Shown: piece after piece, positions 43,466 to 51,146 of the stretch
Layout of the letters: every line of letters starts with the position of its first letter
How positions within the stretch are numbered: position 1 is the stretch's first letter
NCBI RefSeq assembly: GCF_019933235.1
Contig: NZ_CP082945.1
Location: 2,790,001-2,854,000, forward strand
DNA: 64,000 bases
From: Streptomyces angustmyceticus
GTDB taxonomy: Bacteria > Actinomycetota > Actinomycetes > Streptomycetales > Streptomycetaceae
Direction: 5' to 3'
Made by a program: the position numbers and the translations under genes
Notes under the pieces: generated by a model
The model's database searches: none
What the model saw: the letters and a program-made list of their open reading frames with translations, nothing else
Told to the model about the DNA's origin: nothing

Positions 43466-43518
43466 CCGGCTCCCGGCTCCCGGCTCCCGGCTCCCGGCTC
43501 CCGGCTCCCGGCTCCCGG
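43466..43518. repeat. Heptanucleotide tandem repeat (CCGGCTC), seven copies
   Basis: Seven uninterrupted copies of CCGGCTC plus a partial copy, in the gap between the convergent PaaG-like gene and tagA, ending about 20 bases from the tagA stop. Confidence 0.92.
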
Positions 43519-43538
43519 CGGGCAGCGTCCCGCCCGGT

Positions 43539-44144
43539 TCAGCCCGCCGCCGCCTCCACCGCCTGACGGACGTGGCAGTCCGCCAGGTGGTCGTTGACCA
43601 GGCCGCATGCCTGCATCATCGCGTAGGCGGTGGTCGGGCCGACGAAGCGGAAGCCGCGCTTCTTGAGGTCCTTGGCGAGCGCCGTCGACTCCGGGGTCAC
43701 CGGCTGCAGATCGTTCACGGTGCGCGGCACCGGGCGGCCGGCCCGGTCGGGGGCGTAGGACCAGATCAGACCGTCGAGCTCCCCCGGGGCCAGCTCGGCG
43801 GCGATCCTGGCGTTGTTGATCGTCGCGGCGATCTTGAGGCGGTTGCGGATGATGCCGGTGTCGGCGAGCAGCCGCTCGGCGTCCGCGTCGGTGAAGCGCG
43901 CCACCTCGGCGATCCGGAAGCCGGCGAACGCGGCGCGGAAGCCGGGCCGTCGCCGCAGGATCGTGATCCAGGACAGCCCGGACTGGAACGCCTCCAGGCT
44001 CATCCGCTCGAAGAGGGCGTCGTCGCCGTGGACCGGCCGGCCCCATTCGGTGTCGTGGTAGGCGCGGTAGTCGGCCATCCGCTCCGATTCCATCCCCCAC
44101 GGGCAGCGCGGGACGCCGTCGGGCTCCGTCACCACGCCGCTCAT
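43539..44144 (-). CDS. tag: DNA-3-methyladenine glycosylase I (TagA)
   Basis: 201 residues. Starts the base-excision repair of 3-methyladenine. Family landmarks: RCPWG, YHDTEWGRPVHGDDALFE, GLSWITILRRRPGFR with the catalytic-pocket acid nearby, INNARIA, and GPTTAYAMMQACGLVNDH carrying the C-terminal zinc ligands. ATG 44144 overlaps the stop of the DivIVA-like gene as ATGA. Confidence 0.96.
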   Translation of the reverse strand: MSGVVTEPDGVPRCPWGMESERMADYRAYHDTEWGRPVHGDDALFERMSLEAFQSGLSWITILRRRPGFRAAFAGFRIAEVARFTDADAERLLADTGIIRNRLKIAATINNARIAAELAPGELDGLIWSYAPDRAGRPVPRTVNDLQPVTPESTALAKDLKKRGFRFVGPTTAYAMMQACGLVNDHLADCHVRQAVEAAAG

Positions 44145-44590
44145 GCCGGGTCCCCGCCTTCGGGAGCGCGACCGGGAGCCCCGGAGGTCCCGGGGGCCTC
44201 CTGCGGACCGGGTCCGTCCTCGGGCCGTGCTTCCTCGACCGGCCCGAGCACGGGCGGGCCGTCCTGTATCAGCCCCGGGCCGCCCATGGCGGAGGCGTGC
44301 GCACCGGCGAGCGCCGCCTCCAGTTCGGCGATCCGGGCGTCCCGCTCGGCCAGCTCGGCGCCGAGGCGGTCCAGGACGTCGTCGACCTCGTTCATCCGGT
44401 AGCCACGGACGGTCACCGGGAACCGGACGGTCTCCACGTCGGCGCGGGCCACCGGGCGGTCCTCCGGCAGCGGGTCGTACAGCCGGTCGGGCTCGGCGTC
44501 CCGCAGCCCGCCGCCGTCACCGCCGCCGACGACCACGAGGGTGACGGCGGCCACCACCACGACCATCGCGATCAGCAAGAACCAGAACAC
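44141..44590 (-). CDS. DivIVA-domain protein with an N-terminal membrane helix
   Basis: 149 residues. Membrane anchor at the start (FWFLLIAMVVVVAAVTLVVV), then a DivIVA motif FPVTVRGYRMNEVDDVLDRL and a short coiled coil (about 60-95), ending in a Pro/Gly-rich tail. Probably a membrane- or pole-associated scaffold. GTG 44590 is chosen because GGGGAG lies six bases before it; a TTG two codons upstream is less likely. Coupled to tag by ATGA. Confidence 0.88.
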   Translation of the reverse strand: MFWFLLIAMVVVVAAVTLVVVGGGDGGGLRDAEPDRLYDPLPEDRPVARADVETVRFPVTVRGYRMNEVDDVLDRLGAELAERDARIAELEAALAGAHASAMGGPGLIQDGPPVLGPVEEARPEDGPGPQEAPGTSGAPGRAPEGGDPA

Positions 44591-44682
44591 GACCAACTCC
44601 CCGGACTATGTGCCTGCACTGATCGTGCCATGCGGGTGTGACAGTTAGGGTCGCTCCCGGACCATGGAGAGGGAGAGCGGGA

Positions 44683-45582
44683 ATGCTGCGGCTGGGGAAT
44701 CGCGAGTTCGGGGCGCACGAGCCGGTGATCATGGCGATCGTCAACAGGACGCCGGACTCGTTCTACGACCAGGGCGCCACGTTCCGTGACGAGCCCGCGC
44801 TGGCCCGTGTGGAGCGGGCGGTGGCCGAGGGCGCCGCGATCATCGACATCGGCGGGGTGAAGGCCGGGCCCGGCGAAGAGGTGAGCGCCGAGGAGGAGGC
44901 CCGCCGCACGGTCGGGTTCGTGGCCGAGGTCCGCAAGCGCTTCCCCGACGTGGTGATCAGCGTCGACACCTGGCGGCACGAGGTCGGCGAGGCGGTGTGC
45001 GAGGCGGGCGCGGACCTGCTCAACGACGCCTGGGGCGGGGCCGATCCGCGGCTCGCCGAGGTCGCGGCGCGCCACGGCGTGGGCCTGGTGTGCACGCACG
45101 CGGGCGGCGCCGAACCGCGCACCCGCCCGCACCGGGTGACGTACGACGACGTGGTGGCGGACGTCCTGCGGGTGACGCTCGGCCTGGCGGAGCGGGCCGT
45201 GGAGCTGGGCGTCCGGCGCGACGCGATCATGATCGATCCGGGGCACGACTTCGGGAAGAGCACCCGGCACAGCCTGGAGGCGACCCGCAGGCTGGACGAG
45301 ATGGCGAAGGCCGTTCCCTCGGATCTCGGCTACGCCGGGGCCGGGGACAGCCCGTTTCCGGTGCTGGTCTCGCTGTCCAACAAGGACTTCGTCGGCGAGA
45401 CCCTCGACCGGCCGGTCAAGGAGCGGCTGCTGGGCACCCTCGCGACCACCGCGGTCTCGGCCTGGCTGGGCGCCCGGGTCTACCGCGTCCACGAGGTCGC
45501 CGAGACCCGGCAGGTGCTGGACATGGTGGCCTCGATCGCCGGCCACCGGCCCCCGGCGGTCGCCCGCCGGGGGCTGGCCTGA
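44683..45582 (+). CDS. folP2: Dihydropteroate synthase homologue, FolP2 type
   Basis: 299 residues with the DHPS barrel plan: VNRTPDSF (canonical NVTPDSF has Val), IISVDTW-like VVISVDTWRHEV, LLNDAWGG, DPGHDFGKS, SLSNKDFVG (canonical SRKxF) and YRVHEV. The altered residues match mycobacterial FolP2, which does not act as a normal DHPS, so folate synthesis should not be assumed. ATG 44683 is preceded by GGGAGAGCGGG; a TAGGGT box lies at 44646. Confidence 0.9.
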   Translation: MLRLGNREFGAHEPVIMAIVNRTPDSFYDQGATFRDEPALARVERAVAEGAAIIDIGGVKAGPGEEVSAEEEARRTVGFVAEVRKRFPDVVISVDTWRHEVGEAVCEAGADLLNDAWGGADPRLAEVAARHGVGLVCTHAGGAEPRTRPHRVTYDDVVADVLRVTLGLAERAVELGVRRDAIMIDPGHDFGKSTRHSLEATRRLDEMAKAVPSDLGYAGAGDSPFPVLVSLSNKDFVGETLDRPVKERLLGTLATTAVSAWLGARVYRVHEVAETRQVLDMVASIAGHRPPAVARRGLA

Positions 45583-45594
45583 GGGGGCCGGCCC

Positions 45595-46344
45595 TCAGAT
45601 CCCGACCTCCTTGGTGACCAGCGTGATCGCCTCGTCCACGTCGTCGCTGAGGTGGAAGAGCTCCAGGTCGTGCATCGACGCCTTGCCCTCGGCGACGAGG
45701 GTGTCGCGCAGCCAGTCGACCAGTCCGCTCCAGTAGGACGTGCCGAACAGCACGATCGGGAAGCGGGTGACCTTGCGGGTCTGGACGAGGGTGAGCGCCT
45801 CGAAGAGCTCGTCGAGGGTGCCGAGCCCGCCGGGGAGCACCACGAACCCGCGGGCGTACTTCACAAAACACGTCTTGCGGACGAAGAAGTAGCGGAAGTC
45901 GACACCGAGGTTCACGTACGCGTTCATGCCCTGCTCGAAGGGCAGCTCGATGCCCAGCCCGACGGAGGTGCCACCGGCCTCGTTGGCGCCCTTGTTGACG
46001 GCCTCCATCGCGCCGGGGCCGCCACCGGTGATCACCGCGAATCCGGCGTCGACCAGGGCCCGGCCGATCCGTACACCGGCGTCGTACTCCTTGGAGTCGC
46101 GCGGGGTACGGGCCGAGCCGAAGACGCTGACGGCCGGGCCCAGCTCGGCCAGCGCGCCGAAGCCCTCGACGAACTCCGACTGGATGCGCATCACGCGCCA
46201 GGGGTCGGTGTGCACCCACTCGGAGGGGCCTTCGGAGTCCAGCAGGCGCTGGTCCGTGGTGCCGGTCCGCACCTGGTCCTGGCGGCGCAGTACGGGACCC
46301 AGCCGCTGCTCCTCCGGGACCGGTGCTCCCTCGGGACTGGCCAT
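45595..46344 (-). CDS. LOG-family protein (cytokinin riboside 5'-monophosphate phosphoribohydrolase type)
   Basis: 249 residues. The nucleotide-binding/catalytic motif PGGLGTLDEL and the upstream GGGPGAMEA are intact, marking a LOG phosphoribohydrolase, not a lysine decarboxylase as such proteins are often labelled. Releases a nucleobase from its 5'-monophosphate. Converges on folP2 with a 12-bp gap, as their mycobacterial counterparts adjoin. ATG 46344 has GGAGGGAG upstream. Confidence 0.93.
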   Translation of the reverse strand: MASPEGAPVPEEQRLGPVLRRQDQVRTGTTDQRLLDSEGPSEWVHTDPWRVMRIQSEFVEGFGALAELGPAVSVFGSARTPRDSKEYDAGVRIGRALVDAGFAVITGGGPGAMEAVNKGANEAGGTSVGLGIELPFEQGMNAYVNLGVDFRYFFVRKTCFVKYARGFVVLPGGLGTLDELFEALTLVQTRKVTRFPIVLFGTSYWSGLVDWLRDTLVAEGKASMHDLELFHLSDDVDEAITLVTKEVGI

Positions 46345-46465
46345 GTCGTGCTCCCTCCGCTGGCAGATCGTGTGCCGTTTCAGCGTAGATCCGCGGACGT
46401 GAAGCGCAGGGGAATTCGGCGCGGAGGCGTGCGGTCCCCCCGGTGCGGCCGGGGGGACGGGGCGC

Positions 46466-47557
46466 TCAGGCGGTCAGCCAGGCGCGCAGCCGCTCCTCGC
46501 AGTGGAGGATGCGGTCGACCTCGACCCGTTCGTCCTTCTTGTGGGCGAGCAGCGAGTAGCCCGGGCCGTAGTTGACGGCCGGGACGCCCAGGGCGCTGAA
46601 GCGGGAGACGTCGGTCCAGCCGAACTTGGGCATCGCGCTGCCGCCGACGGCCTCCATGAAGGCCCGGGCCGCCGGGTGGGACAGGCCGGGCAGCGCGCCC
46701 GGGGAGTGGTCGTCGACGACGAACTCGTCCACGGGGCAGTCCGCGAAGACCTCGCGGACGTGGGCCAGCGCCTCGTCGGGCGTCCGGTCCGGCGCGTAGC
46801 GGAAGTTCACGGTGACCGTGCAGGCGTCGGGGATGACGTTGTTGGCGACGCCGCCCTCGACGCGCACGGCGTTGAGGCCCTCGCGGTATTCGAGGCCGTC
46901 GATGACCGGGCGGCGGGGCTCGTAGGCGGCGAGCTTCGCCAGGATCGGGGCGGCGTCGTGGATCGCGTTGGCGCCCATCCAGCCGCGGGCGGAGTGGGCG
47001 CGCTCGCCGGTGGTGCGCAGCAGGACCCGCAGGGTGCCCTGGCAGCCGCCCTCGACCTGGCCGTCGGACGGCTCCAGGAGGACGGCGAAGTCACCGGCGA
47101 GCCAGTCGGGGTGGGCGTCGGCGACGTGGCCGAGCCCGTTGAGGTGCGCCGCGACCTCTTCCTGGTCGTAGAAGACGAAGGTCAGGTCGCGGTTGGGCGC
47201 CGGGACCGTGGCGGCCATCCGCAGCTGGACGGCGACACCGGACTTCATGTCGCAGGTGCCGCAGCCCCACAGGACGCCGTTCTCGTCCAGCCGCGAGGGG
47301 ACGTTGCCGGCGATCGGCACGGTGTCGAGGTGTCCGGCGAGCACCACCCGCTCGTCGCGGCCCAGGTCGGTGCGGGCCACGACGTTGTTGCCGTGGCGGT
47401 CGACGGTCAGGTGCGGCAGGGCGCGCAGCGCCTGCTCGACGGCGTCGGCGAGGTCCTTCTCGTCGCCGCTCTCGGAGGGGAAGTCGACGAGCTGCGCGGT
47501 GAGCGCGGCGGCGTCGAGCGACAGGTCGAGGGCGGGGTGGTCTGTGCGGCGCTCCAT
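46466..47557 (-). CDS. dapE: Succinyl-diaminopimelate desuccinylase
   Basis: 363 residues, M20 metallopeptidase family. Metal-site motifs: LAGHLDTVPIA, the carboxylate pair in YDQEEVAAH, and EPSDGQVEGGCQGT; a dimerisation lid lies between. It produces LL-diaminopimelate for lysine and peptidoglycan, the same route as dapC at 49.4 kb. ATG 47557 is likely leaderless: TAGGGT ends seven bases upstream, within a 40-bp divergent region. Confidence 0.95.
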   Translation of the reverse strand: MERRTDHPALDLSLDAAALTAQLVDFPSESGDEKDLADAVEQALRALPHLTVDRHGNNVVARTDLGRDERVVLAGHLDTVPIAGNVPSRLDENGVLWGCGTCDMKSGVAVQLRMAATVPAPNRDLTFVFYDQEEVAAHLNGLGHVADAHPDWLAGDFAVLLEPSDGQVEGGCQGTLRVLLRTTGERAHSARGWMGANAIHDAAPILAKLAAYEPRRPVIDGLEYREGLNAVRVEGGVANNVIPDACTVTVNFRYAPDRTPDEALAHVREVFADCPVDEFVVDDHSPGALPGLSHPAARAFMEAVGGSAMPKFGWTDVSRFSALGVPAVNYGPGYSLLAHKKDERVEVDRILHCEERLRAWLTA

Positions 47558-47597
47558 GGATCCGACCCTATCGGCAGCACTCCAGTACGGTGGGCCC
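47558..47597. promoter_or_regulatory. Overlapping divergent leaderless promoters
   Basis: Forty bases separate two start codons. The minus-strand -10 TAGGGT (47570-47565) serves dapE and the plus-strand -10 TACGGT (47586-47591) serves the lysozyme-like gene. Each promoter's -35 zone would fall on or next to the other's -10, so the two polymerases cannot easily bind together. Confidence 0.55.
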
Positions 47598-48530
47598 GTG
47601 TCCGTCCCGTCCTCGGTTCCCGTCCGCCGCAGCCGCCTGTGGCGCGTCTCCGCTGCCGTCTGCGTGCTGATCGGCCTGGCCGGCTACCTCCTCGTGCAGT
47701 ACATCACCGCCGGCCCGGGAGCTCCCCGCTGCACGGTGCGCGGCGAGGGCGACGCCAAGCCCTACGAGCTGTCGCCCGAGCAGGCCGCGAACGCCGCGAC
47801 GATCGCTGCCGTGGGGTCCTCGCGCGGGCTGCCGGAGCGGGCCGTGACCATCGCGCTGGCGACCGCGATGCAGGAGTCGGGGCTGCGCAACATCGACTTC
47901 GGCGACCGGGATTCGGTCGGGCTCTTCCAGCAGCGGCCCTCGCAGGACTGGGGCACCGTGCAGAAGATCATGGATCCGGTGTACTCGGCCGGGGAGTTCT
48001 ACCGGCATCTGGCGAACGTGCCCGGCTACTCCCGGCTGCCGCTGACCGTCGCCGCGCAGCGGGTGCAGCACAGCGGCTATCCGCAGGCCTACGCCAAGCA
48101 CGAGGCGGACGCCGCCCAGTTGACCGGGGCGCTCACGGGCCGCGACCGGGGCGCGATGACCTGCAACGAGAGCCGCCCGGTGGACAGCACGGCGGGCGGC
48201 GCCGCGAAGGTGCGGGAGAAGCTGCGGCGGGAGTTCGGTCCGGGGGTGCTGCCGCGGGCGGGCGTCGCCGGCGGCAGCGGCGCGGGCGACGGGCGCGGCG
48301 TGACGATACCGGTGCGGGCGGCCGGTTCGATGGCGGCGGCGGGCGATTCCCAGCGGCGCGGCTGGGAGCTGGCGACATGGGCGATGGCGCACTCCGCCGA
48401 GCTGCACATCGAACAGATCTCTTACGCCGGCCGGACGTGGACCGCCGCCGATTCGGGGAAGGGCTGGCAGGAACGGCCCGCCGCCTCCGCGTCCGCCGCG
48501 CGCGACGTCCGCCTCGTCACCGGGCAGTAG
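47598..48530 (+). CDS. Membrane-anchored lysozyme-like domain protein
   Basis: 310 residues. N-terminal membrane anchor (about 12-33), then a helical domain with ATAMQESGLRNIDFGDRDSV and GLFQQRPSQDWGT, the pattern of lytic-transglycosylase-like folds (catalytic Glu in QESG). Relatives are widely mislabelled heavy-metal transporters; I see no transporter features. Probably acts on peptidoglycan outside the membrane, inferred from fold and anchor. GTG 47598 appears leaderless. Confidence 0.8.
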   Translation: MSVPSSVPVRRSRLWRVSAAVCVLIGLAGYLLVQYITAGPGAPRCTVRGEGDAKPYELSPEQAANAATIAAVGSSRGLPERAVTIALATAMQESGLRNIDFGDRDSVGLFQQRPSQDWGTVQKIMDPVYSAGEFYRHLANVPGYSRLPLTVAAQRVQHSGYPQAYAKHEADAAQLTGALTGRDRGAMTCNESRPVDSTAGGAAKVREKLRREFGPGVLPRAGVAGGSGAGDGRGVTIPVRAAGSMAAAGDSQRRGWELATWAMAHSAELHIEQISYAGRTWTAADSGKGWQERPAASASAARDVRLVTGQ

Positions 48531-48832
48531 TCCGCCCGTTCCCCCGAAAGGGGTGCCGTCGCCAATTCGCGGGCGACGCAGGGGAGTTGGCCGGAGGGCA
48601 TGCACAGGCGACGCCAATTCCCTTACGGACAAAGGGCTGTGACGTTTCCGCGCCTCCTCGGGCCGCGTGCATATCGCCCTTCTTTAGCCAGGCCCGATTA
48701 TGTGACGCGTTACCAACTCTTTACCGGAGTTCACCGCAACCTTCGGGGTTCTGACGCGGTAGTCAATGCGTCCGCCAGGCGGACATGGCACATCTGTCAG
48801 AAGTACGAGTCCTTCTCCGTAAAAGGAGCACC
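48531..48832 (+). other. Regulatory region before the secreted 152-residue protein
   Basis: 302 bp without a gene, relatively A+T-rich in its right half. Contains three direct repeats at 48709-48735 and a repeated GCCAATTC (about 48561 and 48613). No terminator of the upstream gene stands out beyond a small CCCC-GAAA-GGGG hairpin. Confidence 0.5.
48709..48735. promoter_or_regulatory. Three direct repeats GTTACC / TTTACC / TTCACC
   Basis: Hexamers at 48709, 48720 and 48730, i.e. 11 and 10 bp apart on one DNA face, as bound by tandem OmpR-family response regulators. On the other strand the first two read GTAAA-N6-GTAAC, close to the MtrA box as I remember it. Confidence 0.4.
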
Positions 48833-49291
48833 ATGTCCCTCCCCGTTACGCGTCGGATCGCCCGAGCCGCCCTGCTCGTCGCAGCGGGTGCCGCTCCCGT
48901 GGTCGCCGCGGCCGGTTCCGCGAGCGCCGCGGAACTGCCCGCCAAGACACTCGGCGGGCTGACGGCGCCCCTGGACTCCCAGAACACCAGCCGGACCCTC
49001 GACCACACCGCGCGCCACGGCGTCGGCCTGCTGAACGCGGCCGGCAGCAAGGCGGCGACGAAGCTCGCCCCGGCGCTGGTGGAGACCGCGGGTCCGGTCG
49101 TGAAGAAGGCCATGCCGCTCACCCAGGGCACCGCCGACAAGGCCGAGACCGTGGTCCGTCCGCTGGCCAAGAACGGTGTCTCGACCAACTCGCTGCCGCT
49201 GGACGTCGCCAAGGGCCTGGTCGGCTCGCACCAGGGCCTGCTGGCGCCGGCGCAGGGCCTGCTCGGCGGCCTGCCGCTCGGCGGCCGCTGA
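48833..49291 (+). CDS. Small secreted protein
   Basis: 152 residues. Clear signal peptide (RRIARAALLVAAGAAPVVAA with cleavage near ASA-AE, about residue 32), then an Ala/Gly/Leu-rich mature part without Cys, ending GLLGGLPLGGR. ATG 48833 follows AAAAGGAG. Similar Streptomyces products are sometimes mis-annotated as ATP-binding proteins; no such motif is present. Cell-surface role unknown; expression may be under a response regulator. Confidence 0.8.
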   Translation: MSLPVTRRIARAALLVAAGAAPVVAAAGSASAAELPAKTLGGLTAPLDSQNTSRTLDHTARHGVGLLNAAGSKAATKLAPALVETAGPVVKKAMPLTQGTADKAETVVRPLAKNGVSTNSLPLDVAKGLVGSHQGLLAPAQGLLGGLPLGGR

Positions 49292-49311
49292 CCGGAGCGC
49301 GGCCCGTACGA

Positions 49312-49355
49312 CGCGAAGGGGCCCGGGGAGTTCGCACTCCCCGGGCCCCTTCGCG
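49312..49355. terminator. Bidirectional hairpin terminator
   Basis: CGCGAAGGGGCCCGGGGAG pairs perfectly with its complement around TTCGCA, between the secreted-protein gene and dapC. Confidence 0.92.
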
Positions 49356-49369
49356 TGGCCGGTCGCGGC

Positions 49370-50503
49370 TCACTCCGCCAGTCGGCGCACCGCCGCGGCC
49401 ACCCGCTCGTCGGTGGCGGTGAAGGCGATCCGTACGAACCGCTCCCCCGCGGTGCCGTAGAAGTCGCCGGGGGCGACGAGGATGCCGCGCTTCGCGAGGT
49501 CGCCGACGGTGTCCCAGCAGGGCTCGTCGCGGGTCGCCCAGAGGTAGAGCGACGCCTCGCTGTGCTCGATGCGGAAGCCCGCGGCCTCGAAGGCGCCGCG
49601 CAGCGCGGCGCGGCGGCGGGCGTAGCGCTCGCGCTGCTCGGCGACGTGGGCGGTGTCGCCCAGCGCCGCGACGGTGGCGGCCTGCACGGGCGCCGCGATC
49701 ATCATCCCGCCGTGCTTGCGGATCTGCAGCAGGTCGCCGAGGACCGCGGCGTCGCCGACGAGGAAGGCGGAGCGGTAGCCGGCGAGGTTGGAGCGCTTGG
49801 AGAGGGAGTGGACGGCGACGAGGCCGTCGTGGGAGCCGCCGCAGACGTCCGGGTGCAGCACGGAGACCGGGTCGGCCTCCCAGCCCAGCTCCAGGTAGCA
49901 CTCGTCGCTGACGACCAGCACGTCGTGCTCGCGCGCCCAGGCGACGGCGCGGCGCAGCTCGTCGGCGCCGAGCACCCGGCCGGTCGGGTTGGACGGGGAG
50001 TTCAGCCAGAGCAGCTTGAGGCCGGTGGGGTCCAGCTCCCAGGGCTCGTCGTAGACGACCGGCTCGGCGCCGGCCAGGCGGGCGCCGACCTCGTACGTCG
50101 GGTAGGCCAGGCGGGGGTAGGCGACCTTGTCCCCGGCGCCCAGGCCCAGCTGGGTCGGCAGCCAGGCCACCAGTTCCTTGGAGCCGACGACGGGCAGCAC
50201 GTTGGTGTGCCGCAGACCGCGGGCGCCGAGGCGGTCGGCGGCCCAGCCGGTGAGCGCGTCGCGCAGCGCGGGGGTGCCCCACACCGTCGGGTAGCCGGGG
50301 CTGTCGGCCGCGTCGGTCAGCGCCTGCCGGACCAGCGCGGGGACCGGGTCGACGGGGGTGCCGACGGACAGGTCGACGATGCCGTCGGCGTGTGCGGCGG
50401 CGGTGGCCTTGTACGGCTCCAGCCGGTCCCAGGGGAAGTCCGGGAGGCGGTCGCGGAGCGACGCGCGGGGGGAGACGGGCTGGGAGGACGGTGCTGCGCC
50501 CAC
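49370..50503 (-). CDS. dapC: N-succinyldiaminopimelate aminotransferase (DapC)
   Basis: 377 residues, fold-type I PLP aminotransferase. The PLP-binding Lys is in SLSKRSNLAGYR; SPSNPTG, SDECYLEL and the C-terminal FVRIAFT Arg are present. Catalyses transamination to N-succinyl-LL-DAP. Adjacent to fdxA, the fdxC-dapC pair of mycobacteria, which supports DapC over other aminotransferases. GTG 50503 with GAGAG upstream. Confidence 0.92.
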   Translation of the reverse strand: MGAAPSSQPVSPRASLRDRLPDFPWDRLEPYKATAAAHADGIVDLSVGTPVDPVPALVRQALTDAADSPGYPTVWGTPALRDALTGWAADRLGARGLRHTNVLPVVGSKELVAWLPTQLGLGAGDKVAYPRLAYPTYEVGARLAGAEPVVYDEPWELDPTGLKLLWLNSPSNPTGRVLGADELRRAVAWAREHDVLVVSDECYLELGWEADPVSVLHPDVCGGSHDGLVAVHSLSKRSNLAGYRSAFLVGDAAVLGDLLQIRKHGGMMIAAPVQAATVAALGDTAHVAEQRERYARRRAALRGAFEAAGFRIEHSEASLYLWATRDEPCWDTVGDLAKRGILVAPGDFYGTAGERFVRIAFTATDERVAAAVRRLAE

Positions 50504-50550
50504 GGTGCTCTCTTTCTCGGTGGTGCCGGGCGCCGGCGCGGAAACGCGCC

Positions 50551-50582
50551 GGTCCCGTACGGCGAGCTGGCCGTACGGGACC
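50551..50582 (-). terminator. Hairpin between fdxA and dapC
   Basis: GGTCCCGTACGG pairs with CCGTACGGGACC around an eight-base loop, about 100 bases after the fdxA stop and before dapC. Could partly terminate fdxA transcripts. Confidence 0.7.
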
Positions 50583-50685
50583 GGGCGGCGCCGTGCGACC
50601 TCCCCCAGCTCGCGCTGGGAGTGCCCCCGACGTCATCGGAGGCGAGAGGGAGCGTGCGGGCTGCTCCCTCCTGGGCCTCGCGTCG

Positions 50686-51006
50686 TTACTGGTTCTGCGG
50701 CGGCAGCGCCGCGATGAAGGGGTGGTCGCGCTCGATCAGGCCGAGCTTGCTGGCGCCACCGGGCGAGCCGAGCTCGTCGAAGAACTCCACATTCGCCTTG
50801 TAGTAGTCCTTCCACTCCTCCGGGGTGTCGTCCTCGTAGAAGATCGCCTCGACCGGGCAGACCGGCTCACAGGCACCACAGTCGACGCATTCGTCCGGGT
50901 GGATGTACAAGGACCGGGAGCCCTCGTAGATGCAGTCGACCGGGCACTCCTCGATGCACGCCTTGTCCTTGACGTCGACACAAGGCTGCGCGATGACGTA
51001 GGTCAC
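50686..51006 (-). CDS. fdxA: 7Fe ferredoxin ([3Fe-4S][4Fe-4S])
   Basis: 106 residues. Cluster ligands by family pattern: Cys9, Cys17 and Cys50 for 3Fe-4S; Cys21, Cys40, Cys43 and Cys46 for 4Fe-4S, in CIEECPVDC and CVDCGACEPVC. Electron carrier. GTG 51006 follows GGAGGAACG. Upstream of dapC on the same strand. Confidence 0.96.
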   Translation of the reverse strand: MTYVIAQPCVDVKDKACIEECPVDCIYEGSRSLYIHPDECVDCGACEPVCPVEAIFYEDDTPEEWKDYYKANVEFFDELGSPGGASKLGLIERDHPFIAALPPQNQ

Positions 51007-51146
51007 GCTGTCGTTCCTCCTCGGTAGGGCCGGCGGACCGATTGGCAGTACCGCCGCTGGGCGCGCGGGAGCGCGGCGTCGTCGATGCCCGCCATCTAGT
51101 ATCTCCGTTCCCGGGCGCGAGACGAACAAGAGGGGCGGTTTGAGCG

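Noticed and set aside
43466..43518. CRISPR array
   Set aside because: Units are seven bases, contiguous and without spacers; no cas genes in the window.
46502..48754. 750-codon plus-strand frame across dapE and the next gene
   Set aside because: Runs antisense through dapE motifs and out of frame through the lysozyme-like gene.
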